DNA of 64,000 bases, from contig PCTW01000010.1 of the NCBI GenBank assembly GCA_002786715.1, positions 1-64,000 on the forward strand. The letters are read 5' to 3'. Position numbers and translations under genes: made by a program. The notes beneath the pieces are model-generated. The model had not been told where the DNA came from. It was given only the letters and a program-made list of their open reading frames with translations, and searched no databases. The stretch is from Bdellovibrio sp. CG22_combo_CG10-13_8_21_14_all_39_27. Its GTDB lineage: Bacteria > Bdellovibrionota > Bacteriovoracia > Bacteriovoracales > Bacteriovoracaceae. This document shows, in pieces, positions 48,251 through 58,007 of the stretch (its first letter is position 1; every line of letters begins with the position of its first letter).

Positions 48251-51200
48251 AGTTTCATCTCCTGAAGCGCTAGTGGTGAAAGTTTTTGACTAGGACTATT
48301 ATGAGTACCTATCAAAGCTTCCATGACCGCACGGATATTTTCCTTTCGTGTGAAGCAAGGAACTCCATAGAGGATGGCCATATTTCGAATGACTTCCCCA
48401 TCAGACTTTGAATCACCCTTATTCATTGGAGTATTAAAAACCATAAGCATGTTTGGGTCTTTTAAAGCCTCAACAATAGTTGTTCCTTCTTCGCCAATTT
48501 TTGCAACTAACTGACAACTCAAACCTTGTTTTTGAATGAAGTCACAAGTTCCGGAAGTTCCTATAAAGCTAATTCCCATGGAGTGCAACGCCTTGAGGTA
48601 AGGGAGAAGTACTTCTTTGTTTCTATCAGCTAGGGAAATCATGACTCGACCTGATTTCATCAGATTGGGATAATTTCCAAGATATGATTTGAGAACGGCC
48701 TTCTCTTTGTCACGGTCAATCCCCATTGTTTCTCCTGTTGATCTCATCTTAGGTCCTAAGATGATATTGTCTTGAAGAAAACGATCGAATGGGAAAGTCG
48801 ATTGCTTGACTGCAAAATAGGGAGAACTTTCACGATCCCAACTTTTAATTTCCTCTCCTAACATGGCATCTGTGGCAAGGCTTGGCAGTGAAATATCATA
48901 AGCTTTTGATAAGAAAGGCAAAGTTCTTGAGCCGCGTGGATTGGCCTCAATACAGTAAATCTCACCTTGTTTGACTGCAAATTGAAAGTTGATTGGACCA
49001 ATCACATTCAATAGTTCGGCCATCTTAATCGAGATCTCTTTCATTTTGTGATAGAGTTTTTTAGTAAGAACCACTGGAGGCGAAATCATTCCTGAATCGC
49101 CCGAGTGAACACCAGCATATTCAATATGCTCACATACTGTAAAAACACAATGACCTTGATGATCTCTTATTAGATCCACATCGTATTCAAGTGCATTCTC
49201 GAGATAGTTTTCTACTTGAAAAGTAACTGTAGAAGTTTGGAGTTGTTCTTTTAAAGTGGCCGGCAGCTCATTCATATCATCAAAGGAGTGGAAGATGTAC
49301 ATACTCTCGCCGCCGATCACATAACTTGGACGTATAATGACAGGCATACCAATTTCAGTCATCGCAGTGACCATGTTCTTATGACCGCGAACTTCCATTG
49401 CTCTGGTTTGCGCCAAGTCTACTTTTTTAACAACTTCAGCGAAAAGTTTTCGATCTTCAGTTAGATCCAAGGTTTCCATGGTTGAACCCAAGAAATTAAA
49501 GGTCTTAAAATTCTTTCTAAAGCTCTTTTCAATATGCTCTCTGATTTTGATGCCTGTTTGTCCAGAGAAACAAGCAATTATACCTTCTGGATTTTCATTC
49601 AAGAAAATATCATAGAGATCCTCTGAATAGAGTGGCGAGAGGTATAACCTGTCTGAAGAATCATAATCAGTAGAAACCGTTTCAGGATTTGAATTGATCA
49701 TGATGGCCTGAATATTCTTCGTTCTTAAATGTTGGCACGCTTTTACACAAGAGTAATCGAACTCAATTCCTTGGCCAATTCGATTGGGACCAGATCCCAT
49801 GATGGCTATGGCGCGACCATTGATCGCCAATGATTGTGCTTCGTTCACCATTCCATAGGTAGAATAGAAGTAGGGAGTTTTGGCGTCGAATTCACCAGAG
49901 CAGGTATCAACCGCCTTATAGATGGGGAAGATTTTATTCTCTGTTCTAAAAGACAGGATATCGGTCTGTCCTTTATTGGTTAGGAAGGCCAAGTATTTAT
50001 CGGAGAAGCCCATAAGCTTATAACTGGTAAATCTCTCTACGCTGTCGAGAATATCGCTATTTTCTTTAATTTCATTCTCAGCGATAACGATCAGATTCAT
50101 CTGTTCAATAAACCAAGTCGTAATATTGGTTTTAGTGGCAATTTCTTCGACACTAAAGCCGGCCCTTAATGCTTCTAAGACCGTTAGTAAGCACAACTCT
50201 CTCGATGAGTTCAATCTTTTTTCTAGATAGTCCTTGCTGATATCTGGAGGAGATGTTTTCAATTGTGAAAGAGTTGGAATTTCAAGCCCCGTTTCAAGTG
50301 ATCTTAAGGCCTTCATAAAGGCTTCATTAAAACTTGATCCAAGTGCCAACACTTCTCCCACACTTCTCATCTGGGGTCCTAATTGTTGAGAAGAAGTTGG
50401 GAATTTATCAAAAGGGAATTGAGGAATTTTAAGGGCGACATAATCAAGCGTCGGTTCAAAGGCCACAGGAGAAATTTTGGTAATGTCGTTTAATATTTCA
50501 CGCAATGTATAACCAACAGAGAGCATGGCAGAGATTTTGGCAATGGGGTATCCGGTTGCTTTTGAAGCCAGCGCAGATGAACGAGAAACTCGAGGATTCA
50601 TTTCGATCACCACGATATCATTTTCATCATGTGGATTGACCGCAAATTGAACGTTGGCCCCACCAGCAACAACCCCCATATGTTTGGCAATGGTGAGGGT
50701 CATGGTTCGCATTTGTTGGTAACAATGATCTGAAATGGTTTGGGCCGGAGCTACAGTGATCGAATCACCGGTGTGAACACCGCAGGGATCGACGTTTTCA
50801 ATCGAACAGATAATCACTCCATTCTTTTCCTTGTCTACCATGACTTCGAGTTCAATTTCCTTCCAACCTAAAAGAGATTTCTCAAGGGTAATAGGAAAAG
50901 TGATGTCAGAGTTAAAAACTTCTTTAAGTTCGGCTTCATTATGAACGAGCGCTGAACCTCTGCCTCCTAAAGCGAAATCGCGACGAATGATAAGAGGGTA
51001 GCCACAGACAGATGAGGCTGTGGTTAAAGCTTCATTCTCATTTTTCGCACTAAAGCGTTTTCCGGTTTGATAGCCTAATTGATCGAGTTCGAGTGCAAAT
51101 AATTTGCGATCTTCTGTTTTCTTGATGGTATCAACCCGCGCGCCAAGAAGAGCGACGCCTTTTTTACTTAAATATTCTTCTTCTTCAAGTTCGACACACA

Positions 51201-52665
51201 TATTGAGGGCCGTCTGGCCGCCCATTGTCGAGAGGACCGCATCGACGCTCTCTTTTTCGATAATCATTTTGATCGTATCTTTGGTGATAGGCTCAATATA
51301 AGTTCGGTAGGCCATGTCCGGATCAGTCATGATTGTCGCAGGATTAGAGTTCAAGAGAACAACATCGACACCTAATTCCTTTAAGGCCTTGCAAGCTTGA
51401 GTTCCAGAATAATCAAACTCAGAAGCTTGACCAATTTTGATTGGACCTGATCCAACAATTAAAATTTTCTTGTAGGGAATTTCTTTATTGTTTTTCTTTT
51501 GAATATCAATCATCGGCACTAGATTTTGCCGGTCAATGTGTCCTGTGATTTTTCCATCGAGGAAGTCTTTTATTTCTGTAAAAAAGATTGTGGCATCTGC
51601 CGGTCCAGGATTGGCCTCAGGGTGAAACTGCACACTTTTCATAAAATGATCAGTTGTTGCAATTCCTTCTATCGATAAATCGAAGAGTGAAGTGTATTGA
51701 ACGTAGAGGGGACGCTTGAGGGCATTATTATCCAGAATCTTTTGGAAACTTTGTTTTTCAATAGCATAACCGTGGTTCTGGCTAGTGATGATGATTTCAC
51801 CATTGGTGTGATCCATACAAGGGTGATTGATTCCACGTTGTCCAAATGGCAGACGATGGGTCTCAGCTCCTAAGGCCAATCCTAATAATTGGTGACCTAA
51901 GCAAATACCTCGAATCGGAATTTGATGTTGAAACAATTCTTTGACCACATTTATCTGTGGCTTAAAAGTTTTAGGATCTCCCGGGCCATTGGATAAAAAA
52001 ATCAATCGCGGCTTGAAGCTTAATACATCTTGGGCAGTTGCCGACATTGGCAGTGTGACCATGGGATAATTCATGGCCATAAGCTTATCGATAATGGCCT
52101 GTTTACATCCGTAATTGATCAGAAGGATGGGATTGTCACCCGAGCGTAAGACTTCTGGCGATTGTTGGCTTACTAAATGAAGATCGTTCACTATCAATTC
52201 ACAATTATCAAACTGAGTTTTACTTGGAGCTTTCTCATTCAGTGTGATTACTGATTTGTGTGAAGACTTGGTACTGGTTAAATATTTAATCAATGCTCGT
52301 GTTTCAGGAATTTCAATCAGAGGTTTCTTGAGGTTCGCTAGATATTCATTATAGCTAAAGTTGCGAGCAATGATGGTATTGGCGTGGCATCCGGCAGATT
52401 GATTAACTTTATTATTGGATGGATAATTTCCCACATGACTAGTTGAAAAGATAATGTGCTGACCGAGAAAGGAAGGGTCTGTTATCGTTTCTTGATAACC
52501 ACTCATCCCTGTCGTAAAAGCCGCTTCACCCCAAATTCCATTGAGGAGACGAGGATCATTTGATTCAAGTCTGGTATTGCCTTTGAATGTCGTTCCATCT
52601 TCAAAGTGGAGATAAACTATAGTCTTTTTCATTTCGCGATGGAAGCGGGCCTCAAGAGTGGTCAT
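48247..52665 (-). CDS. carAB: Fused carbamoyl-phosphate synthase, small and large subunits
   Basis: One uninterrupted 1472-residue frame. Residues 13-375 are CarA: GMSGYQETITDPSFLGQ, the glutaminase nucleophile Cys255 in GICLGHQLLGLALG, and His348/Glu350 in VQFHPEAN. A short linker (about 372-398) leads to CarB: ILIVGSGPIKIGQASEFDYS, ATP-grasp 1 with IIRRDFALGGRGSAL, then a repeat with AIMGSGPNRIGQGIEFDYS and IIRPSYVIGGESMYIF, and the C-terminal regulatory MGS domain (GISFIGTSGTCDFIQ, NMLMVFNTPMNKG). It makes carbamoyl phosphate for pyrimidine and arginine synthesis. In bacteria these are normally two separate proteins; the fusion is known from eukaryotic enzymes. An internal ATG at 51513 lacks a ribosome site. 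Confidence 0.96.
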   Translation of the reverse strand: MTTLEARFHREMKKTIVYLHFEDGTTFKGNTRLESNDPRLLNGIWGEAAFTTGMSGYQETITDPSFLGQHIIFSTSHVGNYPSNNKVNQSAGCHANTIIARNFSYNEYLANLKKPLIEIPETRALIKYLTSTKSSHKSVITLNEKAPSKTQFDNCELIVNDLHLVSQQSPEVLRSGDNPILLINYGCKQAIIDKLMAMNYPMVTLPMSATAQDVLSFKPRLIFLSNGPGDPKTFKPQINVVKELFQHQIPIRGICLGHQLLGLALGAETHRLPFGQRGINHPCMDHTNGEIIITSQNHGYAIEKQSFQKILDNNALKRPLYVQYTSLFDLSIEGIATTDHFMKSVQFHPEANPGPADATIFFTEIKDFLDGKITGHIDRQNLVPMIDIQKKNNKEIPYKKILIVGSGPIKIGQASEFDYSGTQACKALKELGVDVVLLNSNPATIMTDPDMAYRTYIEPITKDTIKMIIEKESVDAVLSTMGGQTALNMCVELEEEEYLSKKGVALLGARVDTIKKTEDRKLFALELDQLGYQTGKRFSAKNENEALTTASSVCGYPLIIRRDFALGGRGSALVHNEAELKEVFNSDITFPITLEKSLLGWKEIELEVMVDKEKNGVIICSIENVDPCGVHTGDSITVAPAQTISDHCYQQMRTMTLTIAKHMGVVAGGANVQFAVNPHDENDIVVIEMNPRVSRSSALASKATGYPIAKISAMLSVGYTLREILNDITKISPVAFEPTLDYVALKIPQFPFDKFPTSSQQLGPQMRSVGEVLALGSSFNEAFMKALRSLETGLEIPTLSQLKTSPPDISKDYLEKRLNSSRELCLLTVLEALRAGFSVEEIATKTNITTWFIEQMNLIVIAENEIKENSDILDSVERFTSYKLMGFSDKYLAFLTNKGQTDILSFRTENKIFPIYKAVDTCSGEFDAKTPYFYSTYGMVNEAQSLAINGRAIAIMGSGPNRIGQGIEFDYSCVKACQHLRTKNIQAIMINSNPETVSTDYDSSDRLYLSPLYSEDLYDIFLNENPEGIIACFSGQTGIKIREHIEKSFRKNFKTFNFLGSTMETLDLTEDRKLFAEVVKKVDLAQTRAMEVRGHKNMVTAMTEIGMPVIIRPSYVIGGESMYIFHSFDDMNELPATLKEQLQTSTVTFQVENYLENALEYDVDLIRDHQGHCVFTVCEHIEYAGVHSGDSGMISPPVVLTKKLYHKMKEISIKMAELLNVIGPINFQFAVKQGEIYCIEANPRGSRTLPFLSKAYDISLPSLATDAMLGEEIKSWDRESSPYFAVKQSTFPFDRFLQDNIILGPKMRSTGETMGIDRDKEKAVLKSYLGNYPNLMKSGRVMISLADRNKEVLLPYLKALHSMGISFIGTSGTCDFIQKQGLSCQLVAKIGEEGTTIVEALKDPNMLMVFNTPMNKGDSKSDGEVIRNMAILYGVPCFTRKENIRAVMEALIGTHNSPSQKLSPLALQEMKL

Positions 52666-52752
52666 GGCTTATACATCCTTTGAATATTTAAATAAGTTAG
52701 TGAATAAAATAGAGAAAACAAATTATAATTGAATAAATTTTGAGCAAAAAAA

Positions 52753-53760
52753 TTAGATACTTTGTAGTGTTCTTTCTTCAAACCTTTGTCCAATTCTTCT
52801 GTCCTTATTCTGGAGAACTGCCTGCATAATGGCCATTCTCATATAGATAGAGTTTTTAACTTGTTCATATCCAAAATAATAAGGTGATTTAATAAGATCA
52901 GCTGAAATTTCAACTCCAACGTTCGCAGGACCTGGGTGGAGAACGGGTACCTTTTTTCCAATTCGCTTCAATCTTTCGAGGTCTACTCCAAAATTTTGCG
53001 GGTACGTTTCATAGGTGGCACTATCATCTTTTCCATGACGTTCTTTCTGAATACGCAGGAGGTAAACGATATCACTATTAGCAATGGCCTCGTCAACGTT
53101 TGAGGTTAACGTGACATTGGGATGTTGAATGTCGCTGGGGAGGTAATGCTTGGGACCACATAAAATAATCTTCATTCCAACCATGGGGAGAAGATCAATT
53201 AAAGAATGGCCCACTCTTGAATGAACATTGTCACCAATGATCGCCATTGTTTTGCCTTCGAACTCCATTCCCATTTCTTGAATAGTGAGAAGGTCGAGTA
53301 AAGCTTGGGTAGGATGTTGATGTGTTCCATCACCACCGTTGATGATTTTAATTGGCGGATTACTTTTGAATTGAGTGAGTTCATTGGAAACAGCTGTGCG
53401 AATAATACAGAGATCAACACCCTGACAGTTGAGTGTCATAAATGTTTCTTCGAGAGTTTCACCTTTTTTAAGTGAACTTGTTTCTGCATTAAAATCAATA
53501 TAGGTTGCGCCCATTTTATGGATAGAAATAGCAAAGCTATGTTTTGTTCTGGTCGAGTTTTCGAGAAATGAAGTGGCAATGATGGGGCGCTTAATGAAGG
53601 GAATAGGAAGCCCCTCCCAATCTCGCGAGTAGCGTTTGAAGTCCCTCGCCAAGCTTAAGAGACCTTGGACATGTTTGGGCCCTATATCTTTGATTGATTC
53701 AAAGACTGAAGGGAAGTTTTGCATGAGTTGCCCTTGTCGAAGGTGATCTTTATGAGTCAC
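52753..53760 (-). CDS. pyrB: Aspartate carbamoyltransferase catalytic subunit
   Basis: A 335-residue ATCase catalytic chain. Carbamoyl-phosphate motif NSTRTKHSF, the mobile KKGETLEETFMTL loop, the aspartate-binding GGDGTHQHPTQALLDLLTI, and HPGPANVGVEI. It catalyses carbamoyl phosphate plus aspartate to carbamoyl aspartate. HPGP-x-NR is altered to HPGPANV in the last motif. The start is GTG 53760, preceded by AGGA; ATG 53724 is an alternative. No regulatory pyrI gene is nearby. It lies 87 bases upstream of carAB; direct use of carbamoyl phosphate by this neighbour fits the cluster. Confidence 0.95.
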   Translation of the reverse strand: MTHKDHLRQGQLMQNFPSVFESIKDIGPKHVQGLLSLARDFKRYSRDWEGLPIPFIKRPIIATSFLENSTRTKHSFAISIHKMGATYIDFNAETSSLKKGETLEETFMTLNCQGVDLCIIRTAVSNELTQFKSNPPIKIINGGDGTHQHPTQALLDLLTIQEMGMEFEGKTMAIIGDNVHSRVGHSLIDLLPMVGMKIILCGPKHYLPSDIQHPNVTLTSNVDEAIANSDIVYLLRIQKERHGKDDSATYETYPQNFGVDLERLKRIGKKVPVLHPGPANVGVEISADLIKSPYYFGYEQVKNSIYMRMAIMQAVLQNKDRRIGQRFEERTLQSI

Positions 53761-53810
53761 ACTATCCTAGAACTTGAATTTGATTTTGAAAAGTACTTTA
53801 GCGGGATAAC

Positions 53811-54821
53811 ATGGCCTTAGAGAGTTGGAGCTTTGACAATGTGGCGCAAAATGAAGCGCTGATTAATGAGCTTAAAGGAACACTATTTGAATTTCGATTG
53901 GCCCAGGAATTGGCCCAACATTTTAATCTGTTACCCTTGTTCATTTCTCAATTGCCCCCTGAGTTAACAGCTCGTCTTCAGCATTATGAAATGTGGTTGC
54001 GTCAAAATGATCGTGCTCTTTTAAAGGGATTGATTGATCTTGGAAAGCAGACATCTTTGAAATTGATCGAGCACTTAGATTTTTCACCTGAAAATATTGT
54101 TTTAACTGGAAAAGAGCAGCAGTCAGAGTGGGGTGAAGGTGATTTATGTCTTATTCAAGGCAATCATAAACAATTTATCTCCCTCAAATTATGTAAGGAT
54201 CATGCTTTTGTGAACACCAAATCGGGGGGAATCAAGAGCTTTGTGGAAAAATACTTCGGGGATTCCTTTGGCGTGCCGGCATTTGAAGGACAAAAAAAAA
54301 TTTCAGAAGAACTGGATCAATCATTTCATTTGTTGGGGCAGCAGCTTTATCATCAATATGATCTGGGGGATTTTCAAGGGACTTTTGATGAGAGATGGCC
54401 AACAGAATGGCTTCTACCAGGACAATTACCTCCTGAGGCCCGTGAATTTATTTTCCAACATTATGGAAGAATGATACAGGCCCTATGGCGAGTCCTTTCC
54501 CAATTAAATGATATTTCACATGCGCAATTTGTTCATTGTTTGTATCCTTTATTTGGCTTCGCTCATGGTGAAGTTCTTCAATTGATTTGTTATCATGGAG
54601 AAGAGGGCGAGAATAAATATCAACTAAAGAAAATTGTCATTCGAGACAAAAATTATATTAGCGGACAACTTGAATGCTTGGAACTCAAGGCTCCCAAAAA
54701 TGACTTAGCATCAATGGAGTGGATAATGGGTGAACTTGCGTTTCAGTTAAGAGTAAAGCCAATGAACAAAATTAATGCTCAAGCCTTAAAAGTGAATTGT
54801 TCTCTAAAGGAGCTTCGGTGA
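53811..54821 (+). CDS. Unknown protein, possible PD-(D/E)xK-like fold
   Basis: A 336-residue cytoplasmic protein. The N-terminal 100 residues are helical (LINELKGTLFEFRLAQELAQ, HYEMWLRQNDRALLKGLIDL). Then comes GEGDLCLIQGNHKQFISLKL with CKDHAFVNTKSGGIKSFVEK. The spacing of D (GDL), S/E-x-K (SLK) and a conserved-looking NTKSGG resembles the catalytic core of restriction-type nucleases, with the helix FRLAQEL supplying a further acidic residue. I cannot confirm this; there is no methyltransferase nearby. GCGGGAT precedes the ATG. It overlaps the HAD-phosphatase gene by four bases (GTGA) and is divergent from pyrB. Confidence 0.7.
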   Translation: MALESWSFDNVAQNEALINELKGTLFEFRLAQELAQHFNLLPLFISQLPPELTARLQHYEMWLRQNDRALLKGLIDLGKQTSLKLIEHLDFSPENIVLTGKEQQSEWGEGDLCLIQGNHKQFISLKLCKDHAFVNTKSGGIKSFVEKYFGDSFGVPAFEGQKKISEELDQSFHLLGQQLYHQYDLGDFQGTFDERWPTEWLLPGQLPPEAREFIFQHYGRMIQALWRVLSQLNDISHAQFVHCLYPLFGFAHGEVLQLICYHGEEGENKYQLKKIVIRDKNYISGQLECLELKAPKNDLASMEWIMGELAFQLRVKPMNKINAQALKVNCSLKELR

Positions 54822-55780
54822 GTCCTCTTATCGTTGTCTGGGATAACGAAGAAGAAGTTCCAAACTCTCTATTGAGTTATGTTCAATTTCATCAATGGAT
54901 AGGTCCGGTTAAACCCAATGAAGTAAAAGATCTTCCGCAATTGCCTCAACTCATTTTTTATCGCGCCCCCCATGGCCCAATTGATTGGTGGCAATGGACG
55001 AGGGCCGCTTCTCGTTTTGAACATGTTGAAATGGCCTTGTGGGTTTTAAATAATCAAGCTCCGATGATTCAGCTTGATAGCAAAGGGCATATTTCCGAAG
55101 CGGGAATTTTTCCTTCCCATACAAGAGATGGTTTCTTGCCAAGCGGAATCGTCTATCTACGAAACAAACAAAGTGTCGCGAAAGAGAAGATTTTTATTCC
55201 GACAATGGAAAGCAAGCGAAAACCAATTGCGATAAGTGAATATCGTGGAGCAATTCTTTTGGATCGAGATGGAGTTCTCAATCAAGATCGTGGTTACGTG
55301 TTTCGCGACAAAGACTTGCAATGGGAAGAGCTCGGTGTGCGGCTCATCGCAACTGCTAAACAGCATGATCTCGATGTGCATGTTTTAACCAATCAGTCTG
55401 GCATTGGGCGTGGCTATTACCGAGAGGAAGAAGTTCAAGTTCTCCATCTTCAAATGAATGATTTGTTATCTGCAAGAGGGCTTGCTGTAGATAGTTGGTC
55501 ATTTTGCCCTTATCATCCCAAAGGTGTTGATCCCTATCTTTTTAATTCCTTACTTAGAAAACCTGGGCCTGGCATGTTGCTTGAACTTTTGGCCAACTGG
55601 CCGCTCGATCCATTACACCTTTTGATGGTAGGAGATAAAGCCTCAGATCGTCTTCACTATCCAGGACTGCCAGTCTTTTTGATTCATCGCCAATATAATG
55701 TCGACTCTGTCGATGCTTTTACCTTCGAAGATGAAAATGAACTAATTAACCATCTGGAATTGTTCTTAGAGAATCTCTAA
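54818..55780 (+). CDS. GmhB-like HAD phosphatase with extra N-terminal domain
   Basis: A 320-residue protein starting at GTG 54818, which has AAGGAG five bases upstream and overlaps the previous stop. Residues 140-320 are a HAD-IIIA phosphatase similar to D-glycero-D-manno-heptose 1,7-bisphosphate phosphatase (GmhB) and histidinol phosphatase: ILLDRDGVLNQDRGYV (Asp149, Asp151), VLTNQSGIGRGYY, a zinc-loop-like FCPYHPKGVD, RKPGPGMLLEL and MVGDKASDRL. The first 140 residues are a separate unrecognised domain (VVWDNEEEVPNSLLSYVQFH, WWQWTRAASRFEHVEMALW) that standard GmhB lacks. A role in lipopolysaccharide heptose synthesis is possible, but the fused domain argues for another sugar phosphate. Confidence 0.82.
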   Translation: MSPLIVVWDNEEEVPNSLLSYVQFHQWIGPVKPNEVKDLPQLPQLIFYRAPHGPIDWWQWTRAASRFEHVEMALWVLNNQAPMIQLDSKGHISEAGIFPSHTRDGFLPSGIVYLRNKQSVAKEKIFIPTMESKRKPIAISEYRGAILLDRDGVLNQDRGYVFRDKDLQWEELGVRLIATAKQHDLDVHVLTNQSGIGRGYYREEEVQVLHLQMNDLLSARGLAVDSWSFCPYHPKGVDPYLFNSLLRKPGPGMLLELLANWPLDPLHLLMVGDKASDRLHYPGLPVFLIHRQYNVDSVDAFTFEDENELINHLELFLENL

Positions 55781-55880
55781 AAAACGGACACCCCCTTGTA
55801 AATATTTCAAAAAAACTCGTTCACAAAGTGAATGGCGTTATTCTTTTTTTGATCATTTTTATGTTTTGTCAGGAGTTTCT

Positions 55881-57938
55881 ATGTCTCTATTGAAGAAAAG
55901 CACACTTGTATTGTCACTTGTTTCGCTGTCTCTACCTTTGATGGCCCAACAAACGCGTGATCTTGGTGATCTCCTTCAAAAGTTTCCTCTTCAAACGCTT
56001 ACAGATGCAGAAAAAAATCTGATCAAAAACTTATCTTCTCGATATCCTGTTCCAAAAGATCGACCTCAAAGCTGTCCTATGGAATCGAAGAACTATAATG
56101 ATATACGGGCGAAAATTGAAAGTATTCGTGGCTTATTTAAAGACACTGATTGTCTCGATGATCCTACAGTGCTTGATCAAATTACGGCGCAAGCTGAATC
56201 GGTACAAGCAGGATTATCAACAGCTGCCACCACTGCTGGAATGTCTGTCTCTACAGTAGATCAATTGGGTTCCCAGGTTCCAGTTCAAGTGAATGGACAA
56301 CAGGTCGGTGCCCTTCTTGGAAATCTCAATAACCTCCTTTTTAAAAATAAATGTTCTCTAAAAAAGGGAACAGTTCTTGAGCGAGGAGCAGATGTTATTC
56401 AAAACTTTGCCCAAATTGGATTGTTGGTTCCTAATTCAAATGGTCTCATTATTTCTGGCGGCGGATTAGCTCTCGCAACCTTAATGCGAATGGTGGATAA
56501 TCTCCTCAAGAAAGACTTTGATTTTGATTCAAATAGTGATCGCCAAAATTTTATCAAACTTAATTGTGCATTCTACGATTTACGTCATCAAATTGAGCTC
56601 TCTGGAATGCTCGATGTCGCAACAGACGAGCACAAAAGTGATCTTGCTCGAATAGAAATACAAATGAAAGAGCTAAAAGCCAAACTTGAATCTAATGCTA
56701 AAAATATGGATGCTCTTTCCAAGGCAATTGCAGAAGATCGCAGTGAATTCATGAAGAAAAACTTAGGTGAAATGCTAAAGTTTGCTCAAAATTTATCAGT
56801 CGCGAAAGAGTCGCTTTCTCAATCTTTAGCAGAAAATGCCTCTCGTCCCGCAGCTGTAGAGCAAAGACAAATGATTTTAACAGTAACCAAGCTGCGCAAG
56901 GATTTAATCACTGGACTTGATACCTATATGGAGCGGGGATTGGGTCTCATCGCTCTTTTTGATCTCGACTTTAAAAATGCTCTCTTAAAATTTGATCCTG
57001 TTGAGCAAAAGGATGAGTTCAGCTCAATGGTGACATTATCTACAACTGATTTCGACCAAAAAGTAAGAGCAAATCTCTTGTTTCACGTGGAGAGAATCTC
57101 TAGTGACCTGACTGATCTTGAAGCAAAATTAGAGGCGCAATGGACTAAGGAAACACGAGTGAAGGGTCTCGAAGCTAAAAAATATATTGAAGAAGCTCAG
57201 AAGAAATTGGCGGACTCAAGTGGTGAAGTCAAAAAAGGTCATGCGCTACTTGAGAGTTTTAAAGAAAGACTTTCAAGGGTTATAGAGTCTGATTCTGGAT
57301 TTACCATGAACGATGATGGCACAGAAAATAAGACGACGATTCTCTCAAGTTTTGATGAAATCACTGAGCAGATCTATGGAAAGTGGGGTTATGAGTTTTT
57401 ACAGTATACGACGAAAAGAGCAACAGAAGGTCTAAATGAGTTCAATTCGAGCTATAAGATTTTTGGCCAACATCACCTCGATAATGGTCAAGTTCCTCAA
57501 GTTGATTCAAGAACAGAGCTCCAGCGTATCTTTGCTTGTCAGGATGTAAGACCGGTGAGAATGAGATTTTCTTTGGCCGATTCACTTGCTCAACAAGGTC
57601 ATGATTTCGTCTCGACTAACAAAGATCTCTTTCATGCTGAGATTCCACGAGTTTTCTTAGGTAGTACTGGAAATAGAGCGGGTATTCACAAGATTCGTTC
57701 AAAGTTCGAAGTTATTCAAGAGCAATACAAGTCGACCTATGTGGCTTCTAAGTTACTGAACCATGAAGACATCGATCCCTCTCTCAAGGAGAAGTATTTA
57801 GGAAGACGAGCTCAAAGAAAGAATTATCTCGGTATCGTTATGCTCGAAGTAGAAAAGAGAAAGCATGATGCTCAAATTTTACAAGAATTGAATGAGAGTT
57901 TTAACTGCCATCAGTTAAAAAACTCCAGTCATCTTTAA
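55881..57938 (+). CDS. Large secreted helical protein, unknown
   Basis: A 685-residue protein. The start is ATG 55881, after CAGGAGTTTCT, in preference to the TTG 15 bases upstream. It begins with a signal peptide (MSLLKKSTLVLSLVSLSLPLMA). The mature part is mainly helical with long coiled-coil stretches (LARIEIQMKELKAKLESNAK, ERISSDLTDLEAKLEAQWTK, EAKKYIEEAQKKLADSSGEV) and a short hydrophobic segment NGLIISGGGLALATLM near residue 200 that could insert in a membrane. Cysteines are few (RPQSCPM, DTDCLDD, KNKCSLK, KLNCAFY, FACQDV, FNCHQL). Function unknown. It ends at a terminator, and the transglycosylase gene begins 69 bases later. Confidence 0.78.
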   Translation: MSLLKKSTLVLSLVSLSLPLMAQQTRDLGDLLQKFPLQTLTDAEKNLIKNLSSRYPVPKDRPQSCPMESKNYNDIRAKIESIRGLFKDTDCLDDPTVLDQITAQAESVQAGLSTAATTAGMSVSTVDQLGSQVPVQVNGQQVGALLGNLNNLLFKNKCSLKKGTVLERGADVIQNFAQIGLLVPNSNGLIISGGGLALATLMRMVDNLLKKDFDFDSNSDRQNFIKLNCAFYDLRHQIELSGMLDVATDEHKSDLARIEIQMKELKAKLESNAKNMDALSKAIAEDRSEFMKKNLGEMLKFAQNLSVAKESLSQSLAENASRPAAVEQRQMILTVTKLRKDLITGLDTYMERGLGLIALFDLDFKNALLKFDPVEQKDEFSSMVTLSTTDFDQKVRANLLFHVERISSDLTDLEAKLEAQWTKETRVKGLEAKKYIEEAQKKLADSSGEVKKGHALLESFKERLSRVIESDSGFTMNDDGTENKTTILSSFDEITEQIYGKWGYEFLQYTTKRATEGLNEFNSSYKIFGQHHLDNGQVPQVDSRTELQRIFACQDVRPVRMRFSLADSLAQQGHDFVSTNKDLFHAEIPRVFLGSTGNRAGIHKIRSKFEVIQEQYKSTYVASKLLNHEDIDPSLKEKYLGRRAQRKNYLGIVMLEVEKRKHDAQILQELNESFNCHQLKNSSHL

Positions 57939-57965
57939 TTAAACAAACTAATCTTATCAAGCAAT

Positions 57966-57992
57966 AAACCCCTGTTGTTCAGGGGTTTTTTT
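57966..57992 (+). terminator. Rho-independent terminator
   Basis: AAACCCCTG (57966-57974) pairs with CAGGGGTTT (57980-57988) over a five-base loop, with a T tract to 57992, after the large secreted protein gene ending at 57938 and 16 bases before the transglycosylase start. Confidence 0.93.
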
Positions 57993-58007
57993 GCTTAAAA
58001 TAGTCCC

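Noticed and set aside
55820-55832. Short palindrome TTCACAAAGTGAA before the large secreted protein gene.
   Set aside because: Five-bp arms with a three-base centre are too short to claim as an operator without conservation.
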